Positions 40,988-49,320 of a stretch of DNA of 64,000 bases are shown here, piece by piece; within the stretch, counting starts at the first letter, position 1, and each line of letters opens with the position of its first letter. Under the pieces are notes generated by a model. That model saw only the letters and a program-made list of their open reading frames with translations, did no database searches and was not told the origin of the DNA. The translations under genes and the position numbers were made by a program. This DNA comes from Streptomyces dioscori (GTDB lineage Bacteria; Actinomycetota; Actinomycetes; Streptomycetales; Streptomycetaceae): positions 930,001 to 994,000 of the forward strand of contig NZ_KZ679038.1 of assembly GCF_003024195.1 (NCBI RefSeq), written 5' to 3'.

Positions 40988-42664
40988 ATGGCACAGGGCA
41001 CAGACGCAGCACGGACCGTCATCCTGACCGTGGACGACGACCCGGGAGTTTCGCGTGCCGTGGCCCGTGACCTGCGGCGTCGTTACGGCGAGACGTACCG
41101 TATCGTGCGCGCGGAGTCCGGGGAGAGCGCTCTTGAGGCGCTGCGCGAACTGAAGCTGCGCGGTGATCTCGTCGCGGTGATCCTGGCGGACTACCGCATG
41201 CCGCAGATGAACGGGATCGAGTTTCTGGAACAGGCCCTGGACGTGTACCCGAGCGCGCGCCGGGTGCTGCTGACGGCGTACGCGGACACGAACGCGGCGA
41301 TCGACGCGATCAACGTGGTGGATCTGGACCACTACCTCCTCAAGCCCTGGGACCCGCCCGAGGAGAAGCTCTACCCCGTCCTGGACGACCTGCTGGCCGC
41401 CTGGCGGGCCTCCGACCACCGGGCCGTGCCGATCACCAAGGTCGTCGGCCACCGCTGGTCAGCGCGGTCGTCGGACGTGCGGGAGTTCCTGGCCCGCAAC
41501 CAGGTGCCGTACCGCTGGTACTCGTCGGACGAGCCGGAGGGCAAGCGGCTGCTGGCCTGCGCGGAGCAGGACGGCGAGCGGCTGCCGCTCGTGGTCACCG
41601 CGGACGGGGCGGTGCTGGTGGAGCCCGACGATCAGCAGCTGGCCGCCCAGGTGGGTCTCGCCACGACGCCGACCGCCGAGTTCTACGACCTGGTCGTCAT
41701 CGGCGGCGGTCCCGCCGGGCTCGGCGCGGCGGTGTACGGCGCCTCGGAGGGGCTGCGGACGGTCCTCGTCGAGCGCTCCGCGACCGGCGGACAGGCGGGG
41801 CAGAGCTCGCGCATCGAGAACTACCTGGGCTTCCCGGACGGGGTGTCCGGGGCGCAGCTCACCGACCGGGCGCGGCGGCAGGCGTCGAAGTTCGGCGCCG
41901 AGATCCTGACGGCACGCGAGGTGACCGCTCTGGAGGTCACCGGGGCCTCCCGCACCGTGCGGTTCTCGGACGGTTCGGCGATCTCCGCGCACTGCGTGAT
42001 CCTGGCGACGGGCGTCTCGTACCGGCAGCTGGAGTCGCCGGGCGCCGGGGACCTGACCGGCTGCGGGGTCTTCTACGGGTCGGCGCTGACCGAGGCCCCC
42101 GCGTGCCAGGGGCAGGACGTGTACATCGTCGGCGGGGCGAACTCCGCCGGGCAGGCCGCGATGTACCTGGCCAGGGGCGCGAAGTCGGTCACCCTGCTGG
42201 TGCGCGGCCCGTCCCTCGCGGCGTCGATGTCCCATTACCTGATCGAGCAGATCAGCAACGCGCCGAACATCTCGGTGCGCACCGGGACGGTCGTCGACGC
42301 GGTGCACGGTTCCGACCATCTGGAACAGCTCACCCTGCGCGATCTGGCGAGCGGCCACACCGAACTCGTCGACGCGCAGTGGATGTTCGTGTTCATCGGC
42401 GCCGCCCCGCTGACCGACTGGCTGGACGGCACGGTCCTGCGGGACGAGCGCGGGTTCATCGTCGCCGGGCCCGACCTGGCGGTCGGCGGGGAGTCGCCGC
42501 CCGACTGGGAGCTGGACCGGGCGCCGTACCACCTGGAGACCAATGTGCCCGGGGTGTTCGTGGCGGGTGACGCGCGCGCCGAGTCGGCCAAGCGTGTCGC
42601 CTCCGCCGTAGGAGAGGGAGCCATGGCCGTGATGCTCGTCCACCGGTATCTGGAGCAGTCATGA
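40988..42664 (+). CDS. Fused receiver / thioredoxin-reductase-like flavoprotein
   Basis: A 558-residue fusion. Residues 10-140 are a receiver domain with acceptor Asp68 (VILADYRMP), Thr96 and Lys119. Residues 150-215 look like a glutaredoxin-type fold (SDVREFLARNQVPYRWYSSD) without a redox motif. The rest is a thioredoxin-reductase-like FAD/NAD module (VVIGGGPAGLGAAVYGASEG, ATGGQAGQSSRIENYLGFP, YIVGGANSAGQAAMYLA, FVAGDARAESAKRVA). The position of the redox CxxC holds only one cysteine (LTGCGVFYG). It overlaps the kinase gene by 4 bp (ATGA), so the kinase probably phosphorylates this receiver. Confidence 0.92.
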   Translation: MAQGTDAARTVILTVDDDPGVSRAVARDLRRRYGETYRIVRAESGESALEALRELKLRGDLVAVILADYRMPQMNGIEFLEQALDVYPSARRVLLTAYADTNAAIDAINVVDLDHYLLKPWDPPEEKLYPVLDDLLAAWRASDHRAVPITKVVGHRWSARSSDVREFLARNQVPYRWYSSDEPEGKRLLACAEQDGERLPLVVTADGAVLVEPDDQQLAAQVGLATTPTAEFYDLVVIGGGPAGLGAAVYGASEGLRTVLVERSATGGQAGQSSRIENYLGFPDGVSGAQLTDRARRQASKFGAEILTAREVTALEVTGASRTVRFSDGSAISAHCVILATGVSYRQLESPGAGDLTGCGVFYGSALTEAPACQGQDVYIVGGANSAGQAAMYLARGAKSVTLLVRGPSLAASMSHYLIEQISNAPNISVRTGTVVDAVHGSDHLEQLTLRDLASGHTELVDAQWMFVFIGAAPLTDWLDGTVLRDERGFIVAGPDLAVGGESPPDWELDRAPYHLETNVPGVFVAGDARAESAKRVASAVGEGAMAVMLVHRYLEQS

Positions 42665-44109
42665 GCGGGCGGCCGATGCCGTGCGACATCAAGGAACTCG
42701 GCACACTGTTCCTGTTCGAGAAGCTGGACGCCGAGCAGTTGGGGCGGCTGTGCGCCGAGGGCCGGGTGGAGCTGTTCGAGCCCGGTTACGTCTACGAGGA
42801 GGGCGAGCCGGCCACCTGCTTCTTCGTCCTCCTGGAGGGCACGCTCGTCATGTCGCGGCGGGTCGGCGGCGACGACGTGGAGATCAACCGCACTTCCCAG
42901 CGCGGGGTGTACGCGGGCGCCATGCAGGCCTATCTCGCGGCCCCCGAGGAGGCCCGCTACAAGGGTTCGCTGCGGGTCACCGAGCCCTCGCGGTTCTTCA
43001 TCCTGCCCGCGGAGACGTTCTCCGCGGTGCTGCGGGAGTGGTTCCCGATGGCCGTGCATCTGCTGGAAGGGCTGTTCTTCGGCAGTCAGAACACCCAGCG
43101 GACCATCGGGCAGCGTGAGCGGCTGCTGGCGCTCGGCTCGCTGTCCGCGGGGCTCACGCACGAGCTGAACAACCCGGCCGCGGCGGCGGTCCGGGCCACG
43201 TCCGCGCTGCGGGGCCGGGTGGCCGGGATGCGGCACAAGCTCGGCATGATCGCGGCGGGCCCCTACGCGCGCGACGCCCTGGAGACACTGGTCGAGATCC
43301 AGGAGCGTACGGCGGAGCAGGTCGCCAAGGCCACGCCCCTGAGCCCGATGGAGGCCTCCGACCGGGAGGACGCGCTGGGCGACTGGTTCGACGACCACGG
43401 CATCGCGGGCGGCTGGGAGCTGGCGCCGACGTTCGTACAGGCCGGGCTGGACATCGACTGGCTGGACCAGGTGGCGGCGACCGTGGACGAGGGGACGCTC
43501 GAAGGCGCGGTCCGGTGGCTCAACTACACGGTCGAGACCGAGTTGCTGATGAACGAGATCGAGGACTCCACGACCCGCGTCTCGAACCTCGTGAACGCGG
43601 CCAAGCAGTACTCTCAGCTCGACCGGGCTCCCTACCAGGTCGCCGATGTGCACGAACTGCTCGACAGCACCCTGATGATGCTCGCCGGGAAGACCGGCCC
43701 CGGCGTCCGGATCGTCAAGGACTACGACCGGTCGCTGCCCCGGATCCCCGCCTACCCGGGCGAGTTGAACCAGGTGTGGACGAACCTCATCGACAACGCC
43801 GCCTCGGCGATGGGCGGCGAGGGCACGCTCACCGTGCGCACCGCGCTCGAACGGGAGCAGCTGCTCGTCGAGTTCCGTGACACGGGGCCCGGGGTGCCTG
43901 AGGAGATCCGCGGCCGGATCTTCGACCCGTTCTTCACCACGAAGCCCGTGGGCGAGGGCACCGGGCTCGGTCTCGACATCTCCTGGCGCATCGTCGTGAA
44001 CAAACACCACGGGCATCTGCAGGTGCACTCCGAGCCCGGTGACACCCGCTTCCAGGTCTTCCTGCCGCTCACCGCGGAGGAATCCGACACACCTCAGGAG
44101 ACGTCATGA
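42661..44109 (+). CDS. Histidine kinase with N-terminal cyclic-nucleotide-binding-like domain
   Basis: A 482-residue soluble kinase. Residues about 10-125 form a cNMP-binding/CRP-like sensor domain (FEPGYVYEEGEPATCFFVLL, EGTLVMSRRVGGDDVEIN). The acceptor motif is LSAGLTHELNNPAAAAVRAT with His at about 167. A helical insert of roughly 120 residues precedes the ATPase domain (NQVWTNLIDNAASAMGG, FRDTGPGVPEEIRGRIFDPF, GLGLDISWRIV). The last four bases overlap the UBP-finger gene and the first four the receiver-flavoprotein gene, so all three are translationally coupled. The ligand of the sensor domain is not evident; the canonical cNMP phosphate-binding Arg cassette is not clear. Confidence 0.92.
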   Translation: MSGRPMPCDIKELGTLFLFEKLDAEQLGRLCAEGRVELFEPGYVYEEGEPATCFFVLLEGTLVMSRRVGGDDVEINRTSQRGVYAGAMQAYLAAPEEARYKGSLRVTEPSRFFILPAETFSAVLREWFPMAVHLLEGLFFGSQNTQRTIGQRERLLALGSLSAGLTHELNNPAAAAVRATSALRGRVAGMRHKLGMIAAGPYARDALETLVEIQERTAEQVAKATPLSPMEASDREDALGDWFDDHGIAGGWELAPTFVQAGLDIDWLDQVAATVDEGTLEGAVRWLNYTVETELLMNEIEDSTTRVSNLVNAAKQYSQLDRAPYQVADVHELLDSTLMMLAGKTGPGVRIVKDYDRSLPRIPAYPGELNQVWTNLIDNAASAMGGEGTLTVRTALEREQLLVEFRDTGPGVPEEIRGRIFDPFFTTKPVGEGTGLGLDISWRIVVNKHHGHLQVHSEPGDTRFQVFLPLTAEESDTPQETS

Positions 44110-44462
44110 CCACCTCGGACACCGCCGGAATCGAGCCGGGCGTGCCGCCGAGCGGCACGGGATGCGTCGAGTGCGAGGCAGCGCAGGGCTGGTGGTTCCA
44201 TCTGCGGCGCTGCACCCAGTGCGGTCACGTCGGCTGTTGCGACGACTCGCCCTCGAAGCACGCCACGGCCCACCACCAGAGCACGGGCCACCCCTTCATC
44301 CGGAGCTTCGAGCCGGGCGAGGCCTGGTTCTGGAACTTCGAGACGTCCGAACTGTACGAGTCCGGGCCCGACCTCGCCCCGCCGCTCAGCCACCCCGCCG
44401 ACCAGCCCGCACCCGGTCCCGCGGGACGCGTGCCGGCCAACTGGGCACAGACACTCCGCTGA
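44106..44462 (+). CDS. UBP-type zinc finger protein
   Basis: A 118-residue protein that is essentially one ZnF-UBP domain. Candidate zinc ligands are Cys20 and Cys23 (GCVECEA), Cys36 and Cys39 (RRCTQCGHVGC), Cys44 or Cys45, His52, His56/57 and His62 (SKHATAHHQSTGHPF). The GEAWFWNFETSELYE tail is typical of bacterial versions. In eukaryotes the domain grips the Gly-Gly C-terminus of ubiquitin. Actinobacteria lack ubiquitin but have GG-ended MoaD/ThiS/CysO proteins, so the partner is open. It is coupled to the kinase gene by an ATGA overlap. Confidence 0.92.
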   Translation: MTTSDTAGIEPGVPPSGTGCVECEAAQGWWFHLRRCTQCGHVGCCDDSPSKHATAHHQSTGHPFIRSFEPGEAWFWNFETSELYESGPDLAPPLSHPADQPAPGPAGRVPANWAQTLR

Positions 44463-44535
44463 CCTGAGCCGGGGCCGGGGCAACGGCGAAGCCCAGGACC
44501 AGGGGACTGTCGGTGGCGCGTGCCAGGATGGATCC

Positions 44536-47500
44536 GTGTCGACCACCGCATTCACCACGCCGCTCAACGGACCCTTCATCGGGCCCTTCATCGGGCGCGC
44601 GGACGAACTCGCCCGGCTGACCCAGGTCCTGGACCGGGCCCGGGTGGGTGAGGCACGGGCCGTGCTGGTCGCCGGGGACGCGGGGGTCGGCAAGACCCGG
44701 ATGCTGGCCGAGGCCGCCGGGCAGGCCGCGGCGGCGGGCACGACGGTGGTCACGGGGCACTGCGTGGACCTCGGTGACGTGGGTCTGCCGTATCTGCCGT
44801 TCACCGAGATCCTGGGTGTGCTCGCCGGGGACGAGCGGTTCTCCGGCACGCTGGCCGCGCATCCCGTGGTCGACCGGCTGATCGGGCACGGCGGGGACGG
44901 GGCGCGGGACGCGGGCGGCCGTCCGCAGCTGTTCGAGGGCATGGCCGCGCTCCTGGCCGAACTGACCCGCACCGCCCCGCTGCTGCTGGTCCTGGAAGAC
45001 CTGCACTGGGCGGACCAGTCCTCCCGCGACCTGCTGCGTTTCCTGCTCAGCCGGGGCGTCCTGGGCGGGGCGGGAAGCGCGGGCGGCGCGCTCGGTCAGC
45101 GGCTCGCCGTCTTCGCCTCGTACCGCGCCGACGATCTGCACCGCAGACATCCCTTGCGTCCCCTGCTCGCCGAGTTGGTGCGGCTGCCCGCCGTCGAGCG
45201 GCTGGAGCTGCGACCGATGCCCGACGTGGAGGTGGACCGGCTCGTCCGCTCGCAGCGGACGGCGCCCGTCCCCGATGCCACGATCCGCCGCATCGTCGAG
45301 CGCGCCGAGGGAAACGCCTTCTACGCCGAGGAGTTGCTGGCCGCCACCTCGGAGGCCGCGCCCGGAGCCGCGCCCGCCGTGCCCAGCGGGCTGGCGGACG
45401 TGCTGCTCAGCCGCTTCGAGCAACTGTCCCCGACGGCACAGCAGGTACTGCGCACGGCGGCGGTCGCCGGGCGCCGCGTCGAGCACGATCTGCTGCGCGA
45501 CGCCGTGCAACTGCCGGAGGAGGAGCTGGAGTCGGCGCTGCGCGAAGCCGTCGGGCGGCAGCTTCTCGTCGCCGGCGGGGGGTCCGAGTCGGGCGGTAGC
45601 TCCGGTGGGGACAGCGCCTACTCCTTCCGGCATGCCCTGATCCGTGAGGCGGTCTACGCCGATCTGCTGCCGGGTGAACGGGTGCGGCTGCACCGGGCGT
45701 TCGCCCACGTACTGGCCGGGCGGGGCCTGCCGGCCGAGTGCGCCGCCGAGCGCGCCCACCACTCACGCGAGAGCCATGACCTGCCCGACGCGCTGGCGGC
45801 CTCGCTGGAGGCCGCCGACCACGCGGCGCGGGTCCGCGCGCCCGCCGAGGAACTGCGCCACCTGGAGGCGGCCCTCGACCTGTGGTCGGCGGTCCCCGCC
45901 GACGCCCGGCCCGAAGGCTTCGACACGGTCACCCTCACCCTGCGCGCCTCGGCGGCCGCCGCCCACGCGGGCGAGACCCACCGGGCCGTCTCGCTCACCC
46001 GGGCCGCGCTCGCGCGCATGGGCTCCGACGAGGACTCCGAACTGGCCGCCAGGGTCCGCTACACGCTCGCGGGCAACCTCATGCGCATCGACAGCCTGAC
46101 CGCCGCGTTCACGTACAGCAGTGAGGCCCTCGCGATGATCCCCGCGGACCCTCCCTCGCGTACCTGGGTGTGGGCCGCGTCCACCCACGTCATGGCGGCG
46201 CGCTACGTGGGCGACGACGCGACCGCCCTCGGCGTGGCCCGCCGGGCCCTGGGCATCGCGGAGGAGCTGGGCATACCCGACGCACGGGCCGACCTGATGA
46301 TCTCCCTCGTCGGACTGGAGGGAGCGGGCCGGACCACCCCGGAGGGACGGGCCCGGCTGCGGGAGGCACGGGAGCTGGCCCGGCGCGCGGGGAACACCTC
46401 GATCGAGATGCGCGCGCTGTTCAACCTCTCCATCGGCTCGTACGAGTCCGGTGACCTGGACGAATGCCTGACCTGGCTCTCCGACGGGCTGGAGCGCGCG
46501 GGCCGTGCGGGGCTGCTCGCCTCGCCCTATCCGCTGGAGATGCGCTACCTGCGTTCCCTGGTGCTCTACTCCCTGGGCCAGTGGGACGCATGTGTCCGCG
46601 CCGCGGAGAGCGACGCCGAGCGGCTGCCCGCGGCGGGCGGCTACGCGATCGGCCCGGCGCTGTCGGTGGCGCTGGCACGCGGTGAGCAGGGGGCGGCCGA
46701 GCGGGCCGGGGCGCTCCTCGACGGACCGTTCGACTGGATGGCCACCCTGGTCGCGGGCATCCTCCTGACCGACGCGGCGGTCCTGCGCCACGATCCCGAG
46801 GCGGCCGTCGCACAGGTCCGTACGAGCGTCGCGGCCCTGGTCGACGACTCCGGCACGACGCCCGATGTCGTGGTGCGGCTCGCGGCGCTCGCCCTGGCCA
46901 CGGTGGCGGACGCCACCGTGGCCGCCCGAGCGGCGGGCGACGAGGAGGGTGTGCGGCGCTGGTCGGCGACCGGGGCCGAGCTGGTGGGGACGGCCCGGGT
47001 CACGGCGGCCGAGGGCGAGGACGGTTCGCCGCAGGGGCCCGAGGGCCGGGCGTGGCTGGCGCGAGCGGAGGCCGAGTGGGCGCGGGGCCTGGAGGAGAGC
47101 GGGGCCGCCGGGGAGAGGGCGGAAGCCTGGGAGAAGGCGGTCGAGGCGTTCGGTTACGGGGACGTCTACGAGCAGGCCCGCTGCCGGGTCCGGCTCGCGG
47201 AGGCTTTGGTGGCGGCGGGCCGGCGCGAGGAGGCCACCGGGCAGGCGCGGGTGGCCCGGGACACGGCCGTCCGGCTGGGCGCCGTGCCGTTGCGTGAGGA
47301 CGTGGAGCGGCTGACCCGCCGGGCCCGCCTCGCGGAGACCGCCTCGGTGGCGGGCGTCCCCGCGCTGACCGCCCGGGAGAACGACGTCCTGCTGCTGCTC
47401 GCGCGTGGCCGCACCAACCGGCAGATAGGCGAGGAACTGTTCATCAGCGGCAAGACGGCGAGCGTGCACGTCTCCAACATCCTCGCGAAGCTGGGCGCCG

Positions 47501-47574
47501 CGAGCCGCACGGAGGCGGTGGCGATCGCGTACCGCGAGGGACTGGTCCAGCCGGAACCGACCACCTCGGGCTGA
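44536..47574 (+). CDS. Large ATP-binding LuxR-family regulator (LAL)
   Basis: A 1012-residue regulator from GTG 44536. The Walker A motif is VAGDAGVGKTRMLAEAAG and the Walker B region LLLVLEDLHWADQSSRDLL, both in the N-terminal AAA/NACHT-like ATPase. The middle 500 residues are helical TPR-like repeats. The C-terminal LuxR/GerE helix-turn-helix reads LTARENDVLLLLARGRTNRQ and VHVSNILAKLGAASRTEAV. LAL proteins activate antibiotic or catabolic operons upon ligand and ATP binding. No obvious target operon is adjacent. It starts 73 bp after the UBP-finger gene. The stop codon lies in a 14-bp tandem duplication. Confidence 0.93.
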   Translation: MSTTAFTTPLNGPFIGPFIGRADELARLTQVLDRARVGEARAVLVAGDAGVGKTRMLAEAAGQAAAAGTTVVTGHCVDLGDVGLPYLPFTEILGVLAGDERFSGTLAAHPVVDRLIGHGGDGARDAGGRPQLFEGMAALLAELTRTAPLLLVLEDLHWADQSSRDLLRFLLSRGVLGGAGSAGGALGQRLAVFASYRADDLHRRHPLRPLLAELVRLPAVERLELRPMPDVEVDRLVRSQRTAPVPDATIRRIVERAEGNAFYAEELLAATSEAAPGAAPAVPSGLADVLLSRFEQLSPTAQQVLRTAAVAGRRVEHDLLRDAVQLPEEELESALREAVGRQLLVAGGGSESGGSSGGDSAYSFRHALIREAVYADLLPGERVRLHRAFAHVLAGRGLPAECAAERAHHSRESHDLPDALAASLEAADHAARVRAPAEELRHLEAALDLWSAVPADARPEGFDTVTLTLRASAAAAHAGETHRAVSLTRAALARMGSDEDSELAARVRYTLAGNLMRIDSLTAAFTYSSEALAMIPADPPSRTWVWAASTHVMAARYVGDDATALGVARRALGIAEELGIPDARADLMISLVGLEGAGRTTPEGRARLREARELARRAGNTSIEMRALFNLSIGSYESGDLDECLTWLSDGLERAGRAGLLASPYPLEMRYLRSLVLYSLGQWDACVRAAESDAERLPAAGGYAIGPALSVALARGEQGAAERAGALLDGPFDWMATLVAGILLTDAAVLRHDPEAAVAQVRTSVAALVDDSGTTPDVVVRLAALALATVADATVAARAAGDEEGVRRWSATGAELVGTARVTAAEGEDGSPQGPEGRAWLARAEAEWARGLEESGAAGERAEAWEKAVEAFGYGDVYEQARCRVRLAEALVAAGRREEATGQARVARDTAVRLGAVPLREDVERLTRRARLAETASVAGVPALTARENDVLLLLARGRTNRQIGEELFISGKTASVHVSNILAKLGAASRTEAVAIAYREGLVQPEPTTSG

Positions 47575-47596
47575 CCACCTCGGGCTGACCACCTCA
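47559..47596. repeat. 14-bp tandem duplication spanning the LAL stop codon
   Basis: GACCACCTCGGGCT is present twice and partly a third time. The first copy contributes the end of the reading frame and the TGA forms at the junction. Confidence 0.7.
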
Positions 47597-47942
47597 CGGA
47601 CCTGGGAACGGCTCGACGGGCGGTCGGCGCCAGCGGATCGCGGGCGGATCGACAGACGGGTTCGACCGGCCGTGGGCGAGCTGATCGCGGCCGGCCCCAC
47701 GGGCGATCGGCGGACGGATTGGCGGGCGGCTCGACGAGCGGATCGACGGGTGGCCGGCGGGCGGATCCGTGTGTCGGTGTGCGGGTCCGGTGGGGCTCAG
47801 CGGCTGCGGGGTCCGGCGGATGGCTGTGTCATGGAGACAGGCTCACGCGGGGTCGAGCCGCCGTTTGTGTCCAGGGCAACCGGTTACACGAGCGGATGGC
47901 CCGCATTCGTACCAGCACAAGCACAAGCAAAGGTGGCTGTTC
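47575..47942. other. Gene-free region with degenerate CGGATC/GGCGG-rich repeats
   Basis: This 368-bp gap between the LAL gene and the small protein gene is full of short, imperfect repeats built on GGATCG, GGCGGG and GACGGG. I see no convincing promoter, terminator or ORF. Confidence 0.5.
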
Positions 47943-48296
47943 ATGACGTCCGGCACGCATCTCGCTCTGACGCTCACTCTCACCGGCGGTTCGGCCGCCG
48001 ACGCGCGGGCTGTCGTCCACACGCTCGAACCCGGCTTCGGCTCGCCGGACACCCTGCCCGGCGACGACGGCGCCACGGTCTACACGGCCACCTTCGGCAA
48101 CGGCGGTGGCGGTGGTGGTGGTGAGAAGCCGTCCGGCGAGGCCAAGCTCTCCACGTCCGTCACCGTCACCCTGCAGGGCAGCCCGGAGGCGGTGCGCCAG
48201 GCCGACGAGGCCCTGTCGGCGGCCTTCACCGTCCATGAGGAGGGTGCGGCTTCGGGCGACCAGGAGCAGGAGCGGGAACTGCGCCTCGAACCGTAG
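47943..48296 (+). CDS. Hypothetical small protein, 117 aa
   Basis: A 117-residue soluble protein from ATG 47943, preceded by AAAGGTGG at good spacing. Two halves of similar build (LALTLTLTGGSAADARAVVH and STSVTVTLQGSPEAVRQADE) flank a Gly-rich linker (GNGGGGGGGEKPSGE), suggesting a duplicated strand-helix-strand unit. The C-terminus is acidic (EEGAASGDQEQERE). I recognise no family. It is convergent with the DUF6624-like gene. Confidence 0.72.
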   Translation: MTSGTHLALTLTLTGGSAADARAVVHTLEPGFGSPDTLPGDDGATVYTATFGNGGGGGGGEKPSGEAKLSTSVTVTLQGSPEAVRQADEALSAAFTVHEEGAASGDQEQERELRLEP

Positions 48297-48333
48297 GCCG
48301 CCGGCGCCCGCTCACCCGTCGGGCTCAACGGCC

Positions 48334-49074
48334 TCACCCGCTGAGCCGTAGCGTCCGCATCTGTTCGTCGAGGGGAGCGAGACCGACATCGCGGCGCCGC
48401 TCGTCGAGCGTCTCGGGCCTGCGGACCGGATACGGGCAGCAGGTCACGGGGTCGACCCGGGTTCCGTAGAACTGCGGCTGGCCCAGTTCCACGGCGCAGT
48501 GGTCGGCGATGTACGCGTGATGCGGCGCCGGGCAGCGGCCGTCCGCCACGGCCTGGGCGATCAGGTCACGGCACACGACCTGGAAGGCGAGATCCGGGGC
48601 GTGCAGCAGGATCATCAGGGCCGCGGTCGAGGCGGGTGCGCCGACCAGGTCCGCGGTCGGCCAGGCGTGGCGCCGGACGATGGCCCTGAGGGCCTCGGCG
48701 TTGCCCTTGCGGCACTTCGCGAGACGCTGCCACGCCGCCGGAGTCGGACTGCGCTGCGCCGCTCCCGTCACCCGGTGGTCCTCGTCCACGCGGCGGACGA
48801 GTTCGCGGGCGAGGGCGGTCGCAAGCGCCGGGAGAACGACCGGGTGGCCGTCCCGTACCTCGTCGTGGGCGAGCCCTGTGCGGCCCTCATCGGTCGCGTC
48901 GGTCGTGTCGGTCGCGTATCCCCTGCGCATCTTCCCCACCCCGTCGTGGGTCTCTTCCGTCCCGTAGGGCACGCGGTTCGCCCGTTCACCGCGAGGCGGG
49001 TGGCCCGCGGGCGCCGAGGCCGCGGCGAACACTCCGCCCGGGTTCCTCGGTCGTCCGTCACTCACGGTGGCCAT
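48334..49074 (-). CDS. DUF6624-like protein
   Basis: A 246-residue protein whose C-terminal 150 residues carry the DUF6624 pattern: AKCRKGNAEALRAIVRRHAW, PTADLVGAPASTAALMILLH, DLAFQVVCRDLIAQAVADGR, HHAYIADHCAVELGQPQFYG and TLDERRRDVGLAPLDEQMRT. The N-terminal 50 residues are low-complexity; ATG 48930, preceded by GGGGTGGGG, would be an alternative start without them. The family's function is unknown; members are widespread in actinobacteria and often near toxins or sensors. Divergent from the XRE regulator gene over 246 bp. Confidence 0.75.
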   Translation of the reverse strand: MATVSDGRPRNPGGVFAAASAPAGHPPRGERANRVPYGTEETHDGVGKMRRGYATDTTDATDEGRTGLAHDEVRDGHPVVLPALATALARELVRRVDEDHRVTGAAQRSPTPAAWQRLAKCRKGNAEALRAIVRRHAWPTADLVGAPASTAALMILLHAPDLAFQVVCRDLIAQAVADGRCPAPHHAYIADHCAVELGQPQFYGTRVDPVTCCPYPVRRPETLDERRRDVGLAPLDEQMRTLRLSG

Positions 49075-49224
49075 CCAGGTCTCGCGTCATGCTGCTGCGG
49101 GCTCACCCGACCCACCGGGGCGCCAAGTGCGCTGCGCGCCCGCGCTGTTGTGCGCCGTGGGCGCCGGACTGTGCGGCACGTCACTCGGTCCCTATGATTG
49201 CGTACACACTCAACCCGTAACAAG

Positions 49225-49245
49225 CGTTCTGATAATTTCAGAACG
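49225..49245. promoter_or_regulatory. Perfect inverted repeat overlapping the XRE gene promoter
   Basis: CGTTCTGA-TAATT-TCAGAACG has perfect 8-bp arms, in the most A+T-rich part of the gap. GATAAT (49231-49236) is inside it and resembles a -10 box. Likely operator of the XRE regulator 75 bp downstream; inference. Confidence 0.65.
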
Positions 49246-49320
49246 TTCCGCACGGCCCTGTCTGTGTCAGTCACTGCGTGGCACACTGCTGGCTGTGACG
49301 GCCGTACCGGGAGGTAGGAC

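Noticed and set aside
42661..42674. Frameshift between receiver-flavoprotein and kinase genes
   Set aside because: The ATGA overlap gives a proper stop and start; both proteins have complete domains.
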